This document shows, piece after piece, positions 33,305-43,462 of a stretch of 64,000 nt of DNA. This DNA comes from CALEMW01 sp035447065. GTDB taxonomy: Bacteria > Krumholzibacteriota > Krumholzibacteriia > LZORAL124-64-63. The notes below the pieces were generated by a model. It was given only the letters and a program-made list of their open reading frames with translations. It was not told where the DNA came from and ran no database searches. The number at the start of each line of letters is the position of its first letter. Within the stretch, counting starts at the first letter, position 1. The position numbers and the translations under genes were made by a program. The stretch lies in the NCBI GenBank assembly GCA_035447065.1, contig DAOTGJ010000012.1:18258-82257 (forward strand), in the 5' to 3' direction.

Positions 33305-33320
33305 TGGCACGGATGCTGCT
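33305..33320 (+). promoter_or_regulatory. σ54 promoter of fliA
   Basis: TGGCACGGATGCTGCT matches TGGCACG-N4-TTGCW with one mismatch and exact spacing. The start would be near 33331, about 40 bases before the fliA ATG. It implies that fliA is transcribed by the σ54 tier. Confidence 0.8.
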
Positions 33321-33370
33321 GAGTCCCGTCTGATCCCGAGACCCGACCCGAGACAAGGAACGGAACCCCA

Positions 33371-34315
33371 ATGCTGAAGACCGAACAGCTGGCGCATCAG
33401 GACCTCTGGGACCGCGTGGCGCAGAACGGCGACTGGGACGCCCGCCAGGCCCTGGTGGAGAAGTACGCACGGGTGGTGAAATACGTGGCGGGACGCATGG
33501 CCATCGGCCTGCCCCACTACGTGGACCAGAACGACCTGGTCTCGGCGGGACTGCTCGGCCTGATCCAGGCCGTGGACAACTTCGACTGCGAGCGCGGCAT
33601 CAAGTTCGAGACGTACGCCATCCCGCGCATCCGCGGCGCCATCCTGGACGAGCTGCGCAGCCAGGACTGGTTCCCCCGCTCCCTGCGGCGCAAGGCCCGC
33701 CAGCTGGAGGAGGCCTACGTCTCCCTGGAGACCAAGCTGGGCCGCCCCGCCACGGACGAGGAGCTGGCCAAGGAGCTCAACGTGAGCCGCGACGAGCTGC
33801 TCACGATGATCGAAGAGGTCTCGGTGGCCACCATCATCTCCCTGGACGCCGAGAGCGGCGGCGAGGGCGACGACACCACCACCCTGGGCGAATACCTGCC
33901 CGATCCCAAGGCCGACGACATCGAGGAGCGCGTCACCGGCAAGGAGATGGTCAAGCTCATCGCCGACGGCCTGGAGGAGCTGCCGGAGAAGGAGCAGCTG
34001 GTGCTGGTGCTCTACTACTACGAGGACCTGACCCTGAAGGAGATCGGCAGCATCCTGGACGTGACCGAGTCGCGGGTCTGCCAGATCCACACCAAGGCGA
34101 TCATGCGCCTGCGCGGCAAGCTGAAGCAGCCGGCCGGCAAGCGCAGCATCGACCGCCTCACCAAGGAGATCCGCCAGTCCCGCAAGCGCGGGGACCAGGA
34201 GACCATCGTGGAGTCCATGGACCTGCTCGCCGGGTTCGCGATCCCCTCCATGCTGGTGCTGGCCAGGCTGCTCCTGGAGCACGGGGTGCCGCTGTTCAGC
34301 GGGCCCATCACGTAG
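33371..34315 (+). CDS. fliA: Flagellar sigma factor FliA (σ28) with C-terminal extension
   Basis: FliA directs late flagellar transcription. Region 2 shows QNDLVSAGLLGLIQAVDNFD, KFETYAIPRIRGAILDELRS and WFPRSLRRKARQLEEAYVSL. Region 4 has LEELPEKEQLVLVLYYYEDL and the helix-turn-helix TLKEIGSILDVTESRVCQIH. The family normally ends near residue 255 (MRLRGKL). Here about 60 residues follow: a basic stretch, then a hydrophobic helix (about 285-303, LLAGFAIPSMLVLARLLLE). No frameshift is needed to explain it. Target promoters in the window are those of fliC and flgM. Confidence 0.95.
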   Translation: MLKTEQLAHQDLWDRVAQNGDWDARQALVEKYARVVKYVAGRMAIGLPHYVDQNDLVSAGLLGLIQAVDNFDCERGIKFETYAIPRIRGAILDELRSQDWFPRSLRRKARQLEEAYVSLETKLGRPATDEELAKELNVSRDELLTMIEEVSVATIISLDAESGGEGDDTTTLGEYLPDPKADDIEERVTGKEMVKLIADGLEELPEKEQLVLVLYYYEDLTLKEIGSILDVTESRVCQIHTKAIMRLRGKLKQPAGKRSIDRLTKEIRQSRKRGDQETIVESMDLLAGFAIPSMLVLARLLLEHGVPLFSGPIT

Positions 34316-34327
34316 GGGGACGCACCC

Positions 34328-34648
34328 GTGGCCGCCGACGGCTTCTCCGTCAAGACCGCCCTGGCCCAGATGGGCAACGTGGCGCGGACCCAGCTGAAGG
34401 GACAGCAGGGGCCGCAGGCCACCAGCCAGCAGGTCAAGCGGCCGGGGGAGGACCAGAGCCGGGTGGAGCAGGTGCGCAAGACCGAGGATTCCCAGCAGAG
34501 CAAGCTGGATCCCGACGCCCGCCAGCAGGACGAACGCCGCCGCCGCAAGCGCGGCCGGCGCGACCAAGACACCGAGAACGACCGCGACGTCCCCCAGGAC
34601 GACGCGGAGGAGACGGGGCCCGGCCAGGTCCTGGACCTGAAGGCCTGA
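34328..34648 (+). CDS. Hypothetical hydrophilic protein downstream of fliA
   Basis: No family is recognised with certainty. The 106 residues begin FSVKTALAQMGNVARTQL and continue with Gln-rich then Arg/Asp-rich sequence (DERRRRKRGRRDQDTE), ending GPGQVLDLKA. It has no membrane segment and is probably disordered. The start is GTG, 12 bases after fliA. Similar short charged proteins occur after fliA in other bacteria, but no function is known to me. Confidence 0.6.
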   Translation: MAADGFSVKTALAQMGNVARTQLKGQQGPQATSQQVKRPGEDQSRVEQVRKTEDSQQSKLDPDARQQDERRRRKRGRRDQDTENDRDVPQDDAEETGPGQVLDLKA

Positions 34649-34667
34649 GCGCGCACGGAGGACGACG

Positions 34668-35111
34668 ATGGCGTGGAGCGAACTGATGGCGGACAACGGG
34701 ATCGTGGGCTGGGGCGTGGCCTTCCTGCTGGCGGTGGGCGGCACCGCCGTGGTGGTGGCGGCCTGGCTGCAGTTCCGCAGCACCTGGAAATCCCTGCCGG
34801 CGCCCGTGAAGGCGATGCTCGGCACGCGGGCCCCCCGTGCAAGGGCCGCCAAGGCTGCGGCCCCGACGCCCCCGGCGCCGTCCGCCGAGCGCCCCCGCGA
34901 GCAAAGGGATCCCGGCCGCGCGGTGCGCGCCTATCGGGGCCAGGCCGAAACGCCTGCCGCCCCGGCTCCCGAACCCGCCGCTCCAGCGGCGCCGCCCCCG
35001 GCTCCGGCCGTGCCCGCCCACGCCCTCTCCATGGAGGACCTGGACGCCTACCTGACGCGCCTGCACCGGGCCGTGGACGAGCTGGAGGCCGCCGCCGGCG
35101 CGCCGTCCTGA
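34668..35111 (+). CDS. Membrane-anchored Ala/Pro-rich protein of unknown function
   Basis: The 147 residues have one N-terminal membrane helix (VGWGVAFLLAVGGTAVVVAA), a basic cytoplasmic stretch, a long Ala/Pro linker (about 60-118) and a short C-terminal helix (MEDLDAYLTRLHRAVDELEA). The layout resembles small helical membrane proteins found after fliA in several phyla. No function is assigned. AGGACG precedes the ATG. It closes the flagellar run. Confidence 0.6.
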   Translation: MAWSELMADNGIVGWGVAFLLAVGGTAVVVAAWLQFRSTWKSLPAPVKAMLGTRAPRARAAKAAAPTPPAPSAERPREQRDPGRAVRAYRGQAETPAAPAPEPAAPAAPPPAPAVPAHALSMEDLDAYLTRLHRAVDELEAAAGAPS

Positions 35112-35166
35112 TCCCAGCGCACCGATTCCGCCCTTGCGGTCAGGGTCCCTCCGTGGTTCCTTGGTC

Positions 35167-35182
35167 CTGTCATGCCTGACAG
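35167..35182. repeat. Inverted repeat before the FleQ-like gene
   Basis: CTGTCA-TGCC-TGACAG is a perfect six-base inverted repeat, six bases before the AGGAGGG ribosome site of the next gene. It could be an operator for the gene or an RNA hairpin that affects its translation. No clear -35/-10 pair was found nearby. Confidence 0.4.
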
Positions 35183-35200
35183 AATAGCAGGAGGGCGGTC

Positions 35201-36724
<1,524 letters not shown>

Positions 36725-36750
36725 GGCTGGTCCCGCGCGACGGACCGGTG

Positions 36751-36756
36751 TATCAT
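36751..36756 (+). promoter_or_regulatory. Possible -10 element before the PorV-like gene
   Basis: TATCAT lies in the 79-base gap after the regulator, about 48 bases before the next start. The -35 position at 17 bases (TGGTCC) is poor, so this is tentative. Confidence 0.3.
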
Positions 36757-36803
36757 GATGGGAAGATCCCCTGCATTTTCCCGTTCCAACCGACCCCTGG
36801 AAT

Positions 36804-37880
36804 GTGAGGACGACGATGCTGAGTCTGCCCGAGGCCCTTCGCCGAGGCCCGATCCCCGCGCTGGGCGCCCTGGCGCTGCTGCTGATCCTGGCCGCTCCCC
36901 GGGCCCAGGCCGCCAAGTACGCCGGAGCCTTCATGGACGACGGCGGCGGCGCCCGCGCCCTGGCGCTGGGCGGCGCCTTCACCGCGGTGGCCGACGACCC
37001 CTCGGCCGCCTACTGGAACCCGGCGGGGCTGAGCTTCGCCACGGACCGCCAGCTCCTGGTCATGCACTCGGAGCGCTTCGGCGACCTGATCGACCGCGAC
37101 TACGCCGCCTACGTGCAGCCCGTGAACTGGTCCCTGCTGGGCGGCGATCAGGCGGGCGTGGGCGTGTCGCTCATCCGCCTGGGCGTGGACGACATCGCCT
37201 TCACGGACCACATCAACCTGGACGCCGACGGCGACGGCGTGGTGAGCGCCCTGGAGCAGTTCGCACTCTTCGACCGCCAGGACGAGATCCGCTACGTGAG
37301 CGACGCCGAGTACGCCCTGTTCCTGTCCTACGGCGAGCGCCGCGGGAACTGGCGACTGGGCGGTTCGCTCAAGTTCATCCGCCAGAGCGTGGGCGAGTAC
37401 AGCAGCATGGGGCTGGGCGTGGACGTGGGCCTGTTCCGGCCCGGCCTGTGGGGCAACCTGGACTTCGGCCTGAAGCTGCAGGACGCCACCAGCACGCCCC
37501 TGGCCTGGAACACCGCCGACAGCACGGTGGAGAGCATCGCGCCCGCGGTGATTCCCGCCCTGGCCTACCGTCTGCCGGTTCCGGCCTGGGACGCCTCGGT
37601 GCTGCTGACCACGAGCTTCGAGACGCGCTTCGAGAACCGCGGCGACGCCGACCAGTACAGCACCGGCTCGCTCAGCACCAACGTGCACGCGGGCATGGAG
37701 GTCGGGTTCGCCAACCGCGTGTTCGTGCGCGGCGGCTTCGACAGCGGCTGGGGCAGCGAGGACATGACCGCGGGCGCCGGTTTCCGGCTCTCGCGTCTGA
37801 CGGTGGACTACGCCTACGCGGGCGACGTGCTGGGCATCGACGAGTCCACCCACCGCATCAGCCTCACGGCCGGATTCTGA
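36804..37880 (+). CDS. PorV/PorQ-like outer-membrane beta-barrel protein
   Basis: The protein has a signal peptide (LGALALLLILAAPRAQA) and a mature start with FMDDGGGARALALGGAFTAV then ADDPSAAYWNPAGLSF. This is the hallmark of the PorV/UPF0164 branch of FadL-like barrels. The rest is alternating beta strands and the protein ends in Phe (ISLTAGF), as outer-membrane barrels do. In Bacteroidetes PorV carries type IX secretion cargo; here that role is only possible. The 358-residue form starts at GTG 36804; the ATG at 36816 is an equal alternative. It converges on the MltD-like gene. Confidence 0.8.
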   Translation: MRTTMLSLPEALRRGPIPALGALALLLILAAPRAQAAKYAGAFMDDGGGARALALGGAFTAVADDPSAAYWNPAGLSFATDRQLLVMHSERFGDLIDRDYAAYVQPVNWSLLGGDQAGVGVSLIRLGVDDIAFTDHINLDADGDGVVSALEQFALFDRQDEIRYVSDAEYALFLSYGERRGNWRLGGSLKFIRQSVGEYSSMGLGVDVGLFRPGLWGNLDFGLKLQDATSTPLAWNTADSTVESIAPAVIPALAYRLPVPAWDASVLLTTSFETRFENRGDADQYSTGSLSTNVHAGMEVGFANRVFVRGGFDSGWGSEDMTAGAGFRLSRLTVDYAYAGDVLGIDESTHRISLTAGF

Positions 37881-37887
37881 GCCGGGC

Positions 37888-39606
37888 TCAGCCCCGGCCG
37901 GGCCGGTAGGCGTACATGCGCTGGCCCGGCTTGATCAGGCTGGAGCCGTGCATGTTGTTGACCTGGCGCAGATGCTGCAGCGTGACGCCGAGCTTCCGGG
38001 CGATACCCCCCAGGGTATCGCCCTTCTTCACGTTGTAGGTGACCCGCTCATAGCCTTCCGGCGGGACGTAATGCCCCTTCTCCACGGCGCGCGACGCGGC
38101 CTGCTCCGCCAGGGCCTTGGGCATGGGGATGAGCAGGCGGTCGCCGGGCCGGATCATGGCCACGTCGGCGATGCGGTTCAGCCCGGCGATGTCCTTCACC
38201 GTGGTGCCGTACGTGCGGGCGATGGCCCCCAGGGTCTCGCCCCGCTGCACCGTATGGCGCCGCCAGGTCAGCCGCTTCTCGACCGGGATGGACGCCAGCT
38301 CGCGGCGCGCACGCTCCGCCGTGCCCTGCGGCACCTTGACCGGGTAGGCCTCGCGGCCGGGGGGCGAGGCCCGCCGCAGCAGGCCGGGGTTCAAGGCGCG
38401 GACCGCGGAGGCCGGGACGCCGGCGCATTCGGCCACCAGATCCAGGTCCGTGGCGTCCACCACGGGGACCACGTCGAAGGCCAGGTCCGGCAGCTCCTGC
38501 ACTTCGATGCCATACCTCTCCGGATGCTCGCCCACCTCCGCGGCGGCGATGAACTTGGGAATGTGGTTGCGCGTCTGGGCCGGCAGATGCAGCTTCCAGA
38601 AGTTGTCGTGGCCGGCCAGGCGCACGGCCCGCTCCACCCGGAACTCGCCGGTGTTGTAGGCGGCCAGGACCAGGGCCCAGTCGCCGAAGCGATGGTAGAG
38701 CTGGCTCAGGTAGGTGGCCGCGGCCTCCGTGGAGGAGGCGAAGTCCCGGCGCTCGTCCACCCACCAGTCGCAGCGCAGTTTGAAGTGCCGTGCGGTGCCG
38801 GCCATGAACTGCCAGGGGCCCACGGCCCCCACGCCGGAGCGCGCGCCGGTCACGAAGCCGCTCTCGATGGCGGACAGGTAGATGAGCTCGCGGGGGAGGC
38901 CGGCGCGGTCCAGCTCCGCGTAGATGAGCGAGTCCACCTCGCTCTTGCGTTCCAGCCAGCGCGTGAAGGGCAGCTTGCCCTCGTTGCTGAAGTAGCGGAT
39001 CCAGCGTTCCACCTGCTCGTTGCGCACCTGGAGCAGATCCGTGGCGATGTCGCGCCGCCGCTCGCCGGCGATGGGGATCAGGGAGTCCGGCAGCGACAGG
39101 CCGCGCACGCCGGCGTAGGCGGCTGTGAGCAGGGAGTCGTCGGCCAGGACCGACGCGTGGAGCGCCTCCTCCTCGGCCACCACGCCGGCCAGCAGGCCGG
39201 TGCGGCGGCGCAGGCTGCCCAGGTAGTCGGCGGCCACGGGGTCGCTGTCGGCGGGGAGGACGGCCTCGCTCTCGGCGCGCAGGAGGAAGAGCAGGTCGCG
39301 GGCGGCCGAGGTCTGGCCCTGCGCCAGCAGCTCCAGGGCCTGGCGCCAGAGCCCGTCGAGCTCGGCCAGATCGGGGCGGTCGGCGAGCACGGCGGCCAGG
39401 CCGGGATCCGGGTCCTCCAGCAGCACGTCGGAGGTGGGGGCGGGCCGGACGGGGGTGACCATCGGCGCGCTGTCCGCGAGGGCCGCCACGGGGGCGGAGC
39501 TGCGGGCGGGATCGAGATCGGGCCGAGCGGGCGTGGAGGAGCAGCCCATGAGTCCGAGACAGCACAACATCATGCAGGACAGGACGATGCGGAAGATCCT
39601 TCTCAC
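37888..39606 (-). CDS. mltD: MltD-like membrane-bound lytic transglycosylase with two LysM domains
   Basis: The enzyme cleaves peptidoglycan glycan strands, forming 1,6-anhydro-muramic acid. It starts with a lipoprotein signal whose lipobox is LMGC (MMLCCLGLMGCSS). The transglycosylase domain (about 220-370) has catalytic Glu248 in AIESGF, then GAVGPWQFM and the later LAAYNTGEFRVERAV. Two LysM domains end the 572-residue protein (VQRGETLGAIARTYGT and VKKGDTLGGIARKLGV). The GTG at 39606 was chosen because it directly precedes the signal peptide and follows AAAGGA; an in-frame reading from 39687 adds sequence without signal character. It is divergent from the diguanylate cyclase. Confidence 0.92.
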   Translation of the reverse strand: MRRIFRIVLSCMMLCCLGLMGCSSTPARPDLDPARSSAPVAALADSAPMVTPVRPAPTSDVLLEDPDPGLAAVLADRPDLAELDGLWRQALELLAQGQTSAARDLLFLLRAESEAVLPADSDPVAADYLGSLRRRTGLLAGVVAEEEALHASVLADDSLLTAAYAGVRGLSLPDSLIPIAGERRRDIATDLLQVRNEQVERWIRYFSNEGKLPFTRWLERKSEVDSLIYAELDRAGLPRELIYLSAIESGFVTGARSGVGAVGPWQFMAGTARHFKLRCDWWVDERRDFASSTEAAATYLSQLYHRFGDWALVLAAYNTGEFRVERAVRLAGHDNFWKLHLPAQTRNHIPKFIAAAEVGEHPERYGIEVQELPDLAFDVVPVVDATDLDLVAECAGVPASAVRALNPGLLRRASPPGREAYPVKVPQGTAERARRELASIPVEKRLTWRRHTVQRGETLGAIARTYGTTVKDIAGLNRIADVAMIRPGDRLLIPMPKALAEQAASRAVEKGHYVPPEGYERVTYNVKKGDTLGGIARKLGVTLQHLRQVNNMHGSSLIKPGQRMYAYRPGRG

Positions 39607-39668
39607 GGCGCGCGATCCTTTGCGTTGCGGGCGGACGCGGGGACGAGCATCCGTCGGCAGTATCCTGA

Positions 39669-39697
39669 TTGCAACTAATATGACCATGTGTCATACT
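39669..39697 (+). promoter_or_regulatory. σ70-type promoter of the diguanylate cyclase
   Basis: TTGCAA (39669-39674), 17 bases, then CATACT (39692-39697). The spacer and -10 box are covered by the 25-base palindrome described separately. Confidence 0.5.
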
Positions 39698-39699
39698 AG
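39675..39699. repeat. Near-perfect 25-base palindrome, probable operator
   Basis: CTAATATGAC-CATGT-GTCATACTAG: the ten-base arms match at nine positions around a five-base centre. It is AT-rich in GC-rich surroundings and lies between the divergent mltD-like and cyclase genes. A dimeric repressor or activator bound here could control one or both. Confidence 0.65.
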
Positions 39700-39782
39700 G
39701 CTTGCAGCTCTTCTTGTCGATTCGGGAATCTACACCATCGGGCGCATGCAGGGAACCACGAGCATCGTGGACGGGCGGGAAC

Positions 39783-41138
39783 ATGGATAGGACCTTGCGC
39801 TGGCTGCTGTCGCAGGCCCGTCTCGGGCCGTCGCTGCGCCTGCCCGCCATGCGCGCCCTGGGCGGTCGCCGGCCCGATGCCATCCAGGCCGCGGGCCGCG
39901 CCGTCATCCGCTCTCTCATCCAGCGGGGCGATCTGGTGCGCGTGCGCATCGAGGGCGCCGACGCGGACGCGCCCCGCGAGATCTACGCCCTGCGCGGGCA
40001 CGCCAACCTCCTGGACCTGGAGCCGTTCCTCGCCGGAGAGCCCCTGACGCCGGCCGCGCCCCCGCCCGCCGTACCGGCGCCGGACGCCTGCGACATCGAT
40101 TCCGTGGACCTGCTGGGCGTGCTGGAACGGATGCAGGAGTTCCAGCTCCTGCCCGCGCTGCACGACGGCGGCGCCGCCTGGCTGGAGGCCCTGCTCTCCA
40201 TGCTGGACGACGTGCTGCCCGACGCGACGGTCCACCTGGAGCTGCACGACGCCGCCCTGGCCCCGGAGCACCCGGCCCACGTCTTCCACACGCCGCCCGG
40301 AGCTCTGCCGTTCTGGGCGCGCATCCGCCGGCGCGGCGAGTCCTGCCGGCTGGGCCGGCGCGAGGACCTGCCGCCCCACCTGCGCGACCGCGCCGACGAA
40401 GGCGCCGGCTTCACCGTCCAGGTCACCCCGGTGCTCGCCCCTGATCCGGAGCCGGCGTCGCAGGAGCCGCGCGAGGCGGGCCTGCTCTACCTCTGCGCCG
40501 ACGGGCCGCGCGGCGACGCCTTCGTGGAGCTGGCGCGTCGGCTGAGCCGCTTCGTCACCCACAGTTGGCGCCATCGGCTCCGCGTGGGCCGCCTGGTGCA
40601 CACGGACCCCCTCACGGGCGTGCACAACCGCGGCTCCTACGACGAGCAGATCGGCGTGGAGCTGGAGCGCTGCCGCCGCCACGGCACGCCCCTGGTGCTG
40701 CTGCTGGGCGATCTGGACCATTTCAAGCGCGTCAACGACACCCACGGCCACCCCATGGGCGACCGCGTGCTCAAGACCGTGGCCCGGGAACTGCAGGAGG
40801 GCCTGCGCCGCATCGACCTGGTCTGCCGCGTGGGCGGGGAGGAGTTCGCCCTCATCCTGCCGGACACGGACCTGGAAGCGGCCCGGGAGGTCATCACGCG
40901 CCTGCAGGTGCGCATCGCCAACCTGCGCCTGACCGACGCCGCCAGCCCGGAGGCCCTGCGTGTGACCATGTCCTTCGGCGGCGCCGTCTTCCCTGAGGCG
41001 GGCACCACCCCCGAGGCGCTCTACGAGGTGGCCGACCAGATGCTCTACCTCTCCAAGCAGCGGGGGCGCAATCGTTGTCATTTCTGGCGCCCGGACTCCG
41101 AACCGCTGCTCACGCTGCCCGCCTACCGCGAAGGCTGA
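39783..41138 (+). CDS. Diguanylate cyclase with GGEEF domain
   Basis: The enzyme makes cyclic di-GMP from two GTP. The C-terminal GGDEF domain (about 275-440) has DPLTGVHNRGSYDEQI, DLDHFKRVNDTHGHPMGDRV, the active site GGEEF at 351-355 and an intact inhibitory site RRID five residues upstream. The N-terminal part (about 110-265) is a probable GAF-type sensor, and residues 1-80 include a small helical region. The ATG at 39783 gives 451 residues; a start at 39702 is possible but lacks a ribosome site. Cyclic di-GMP could link to motility and to the FleQ-like activator, an inference from context. It overlaps comEC. Confidence 0.9.
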   Translation: MDRTLRWLLSQARLGPSLRLPAMRALGGRRPDAIQAAGRAVIRSLIQRGDLVRVRIEGADADAPREIYALRGHANLLDLEPFLAGEPLTPAAPPPAVPAPDACDIDSVDLLGVLERMQEFQLLPALHDGGAAWLEALLSMLDDVLPDATVHLELHDAALAPEHPAHVFHTPPGALPFWARIRRRGESCRLGRREDLPPHLRDRADEGAGFTVQVTPVLAPDPEPASQEPREAGLLYLCADGPRGDAFVELARRLSRFVTHSWRHRLRVGRLVHTDPLTGVHNRGSYDEQIGVELERCRRHGTPLVLLLGDLDHFKRVNDTHGHPMGDRVLKTVARELQEGLRRIDLVCRVGGEEFALILPDTDLEAAREVITRLQVRIANLRLTDAASPEALRVTMSFGGAVFPEAGTTPEALYEVADQMLYLSKQRGRNRCHFWRPDSEPLLTLPAYREG

Positions 41139-43462
41139 GCCGCGTCCGGCTGCTCCTGCTCTGGGCCGCGGCCTGGGTTCTTGGGGATGCTGCCGGCGCC
41201 GGGCTCGATCCGTTTCCCCCCGCCCTGGATGCCGCGCCCCGCGGGCTCGCGGCCCTGTCGTTGCCGGCGTTGGCCGCGGCAAGCCCCGGCCTGCGGCCGC
41301 TCGCGCTGCTGGCCGCGGCGGCCGGATCGGCCGGCGAAGCGGCACGGCGCGCCGCGGATCCCCGCCGCCGTCCCGCCGTGCTCGTCCCCGATCCCTGGTC
41401 TCCGAGCCGTTGGGCCGAACGGCGCGGCACAGGCGTGCTGAGGATCACGGGCTGGCCCGCCCGGAACGGGGAGCGGTGGCGGGCGCCGGCCGTGGTGCTC
41501 CACGCCCGGGACGCGGAGACGGGCGACGCCCTCGCCTCCCTGCGACCGTGGGAGGGGGTGCTGCTGCAGGGCGAGGGTCCGCCGCCCGCTCCCGGCGACC
41601 GCTTGGCCGCGCGCTGGCGACGGTCGCCGCCCCGCGATCCCGCCGTGGCCGACGGCTTCTCGGAGCGCACGTTCCTGGGGGCGCGCGGCCTGGGCTGGCG
41701 GCTGCGCGCCGACGAGGCCGTCGTCCTGCCGCCCGACGCCCTGGCCCGCATCCTCGCCCCCGCCGCGGCCTTGCGGGGTGCCCTGGCCCGCACCTTGGAT
41801 CAGGCTTATCCGCCCCGGGAGGCGGCCCTGCTCCAGGCCGTGCTCCTGGGCGAGCGCGGCGGCGCCCGCGATCCCGCCCGCGACGGGTTCACGCGCCTGG
41901 GCCTGGCGCATCTCTTCGCGGTGAGCGGCCTGCATGTGGGCATCCTGGCGGGTTTCACCGGCGCGCTGCTGGGGGCGTTGCGCTGCCCGCCAACGTGGCG
42001 CGCGCCGCTCACCGCGGGATTGCTCTGGGGCTACGCGGGCGTGACCGGCGCCGCGCCCAGCACGGTGCGCGCCGCGGCCATGGCCACGCTGCTGCTCGGC
42101 GCCCGCGGCCTGGGCGGGCGTGCGGCTCCCGGCCACGGTCTGCTGCTCGTGTTCTGGGCCACGCAGGCGTGGTCGCCGGCATCCCTGGCCGATCCCGGGC
42201 TGCGGCTGTCCTTCCTGGCGGTGGCCGGGATCCTGGTGGGCGTGCAGGCCGCGGGCGCCTGGGAGCCGCCGCGGGCGGCGCGGCCCCTGCGCGACGGCCT
42301 GGCGGTGAGCCTGGGAGCGCAGACGGGCACCGCGCCGGCCGTGGCCGCGGGGTTCGGCTTCCTGGCCCCGTGGTCGCCCCTGGTCAACCTGGCGGCCGTG
42401 CCGCTCTTCGGCCTGGCCGTGTGGCTGGCGGTGCTGGGCCTGGTCCTGGCGCCCGTGGAGCGGCTGGCCGCGGGGCCGGCCACGGCCGCCTGGCTCCTGC
42501 TGCGGGGCCTGGAGGGCCTGGCGTCGTGGCTGGACGGCTGGTTGGGGCGGCCGCCGGCCGTCTCGTCGTGGGGACCGCTGCGCTGGGGCGTCGCGCTGGC
42601 CGCGGCCGCGGTGCTGTCCCGGGCCGCGCCGCGTCGCCGTCTGGCGGCGGCGGCGCTGCTGCTGCTGCTGCCGTGGTGGGCGCCTCCGCGCCCGGGAGGC
42701 GCCATGGAGGCGGTGCAGTTCGACATCGACCAGGGCGACGCCGCGGCCCTGATCTTCCCCGACGGCCGCTGCGTGCTGATCGACACGGGACCGGCCTGGG
42801 ACGTGGGCGGTCCCCTGGTGCGCGATGCTCTGCCCTGGCTGCGGCGACGTGGCGTGCGTCGCCTGGCCGGCGTGGCCCTGACCCACGCCCACGCGGATCA
42901 CGACGGCTGCGCCGACGCCGTGGCCGCCGAGTTCCCCGTGGACGCCTGGTGGCTGGGTGGCCGCTGCGCCCCGCCGCCGGACACGCCGCCCCACGCGATC
43001 CACCGGCCCCAGGCCGGCGACACCCTCCTGGCATCGTCGCCCTGGGTGCTCCTCTGCCTGGGCGGCGGCGCGCCCGACGCCCATGAGAACGACCGCAGCC
43101 TCGCGGTGGGCCTGTTCCGCGACGGCCGGCCGGCAGGGCTGTGGACCGGCGATCAGGAGGCCGCGGGGGAGGCCGCCACCCTGGCCACCGGCCTGCTGGA
43201 CGGCGGCCCCTGGGACGTCTTCAAGGCGGGGCACCACGGCAGCCGCACCTCCAGCACGCCCGCCCTGCTGGACCGCGCGCGGCCCGCCGTGATCCTGATC
43301 AGCTGCGGCGTGGCCAACCGCCACCGCCACCCCAGCCACGGGGTCTTCACGGCCCTGGGCGACACGTTGCCGCTGCGCCGCACGGACCTCGAGGGCACGC
43401 TCCACGTGCGCTGGCGGGGGCCCGGAGCGCCGGAAATCCGCGGCTCCCGGCCCCCGCCTTGA
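41075..43462 (+). CDS. comEC: ComEC/Rec2-family DNA uptake channel
   Basis: ComEC carries transforming DNA across the inner membrane. The order is family-typical: N-terminal membrane helices and an OB-like DUF4131 region (to about 240), the Competence domain with GLAHLFAVSGLHVGILAGF, multiple membrane helices (to about 540), and a metallo-beta-lactamase domain with FDIDQGDAAALIFPDGR, THAHADHDGC and FKAGHHGSRTSSTP. The only start that keeps the frame is TTG at 41075, inside the cyclase gene by 64 bases, so the exact start is uncertain. The 795 residues are normal. Confidence 0.9.
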   Translation: MSFLAPGLRTAAHAARLPRRLSRVRLLLLWAAAWVLGDAAGAGLDPFPPALDAAPRGLAALSLPALAAASPGLRPLALLAAAAGSAGEAARRAADPRRRPAVLVPDPWSPSRWAERRGTGVLRITGWPARNGERWRAPAVVLHARDAETGDALASLRPWEGVLLQGEGPPPAPGDRLAARWRRSPPRDPAVADGFSERTFLGARGLGWRLRADEAVVLPPDALARILAPAAALRGALARTLDQAYPPREAALLQAVLLGERGGARDPARDGFTRLGLAHLFAVSGLHVGILAGFTGALLGALRCPPTWRAPLTAGLLWGYAGVTGAAPSTVRAAAMATLLLGARGLGGRAAPGHGLLLVFWATQAWSPASLADPGLRLSFLAVAGILVGVQAAGAWEPPRAARPLRDGLAVSLGAQTGTAPAVAAGFGFLAPWSPLVNLAAVPLFGLAVWLAVLGLVLAPVERLAAGPATAAWLLLRGLEGLASWLDGWLGRPPAVSSWGPLRWGVALAAAAVLSRAAPRRRLAAAALLLLLPWWAPPRPGGAMEAVQFDIDQGDAAALIFPDGRCVLIDTGPAWDVGGPLVRDALPWLRRRGVRRLAGVALTHAHADHDGCADAVAAEFPVDAWWLGGRCAPPPDTPPHAIHRPQAGDTLLASSPWVLLCLGGGAPDAHENDRSLAVGLFRDGRPAGLWTGDQEAAGEAATLATGLLDGGPWDVFKAGHHGSRTSSTPALLDRARPAVILISCGVANRHRHPSHGVFTALGDTLPLRRTDLEGTLHVRWRGPGAPEIRGSRPPP

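Noticed and set aside
37878..37915. Terminator between the PorV-like and MltD-like genes
   Set aside because: GC-rich partial hairpins exist, but no T run on either strand and they extend into mltD coding sequence.
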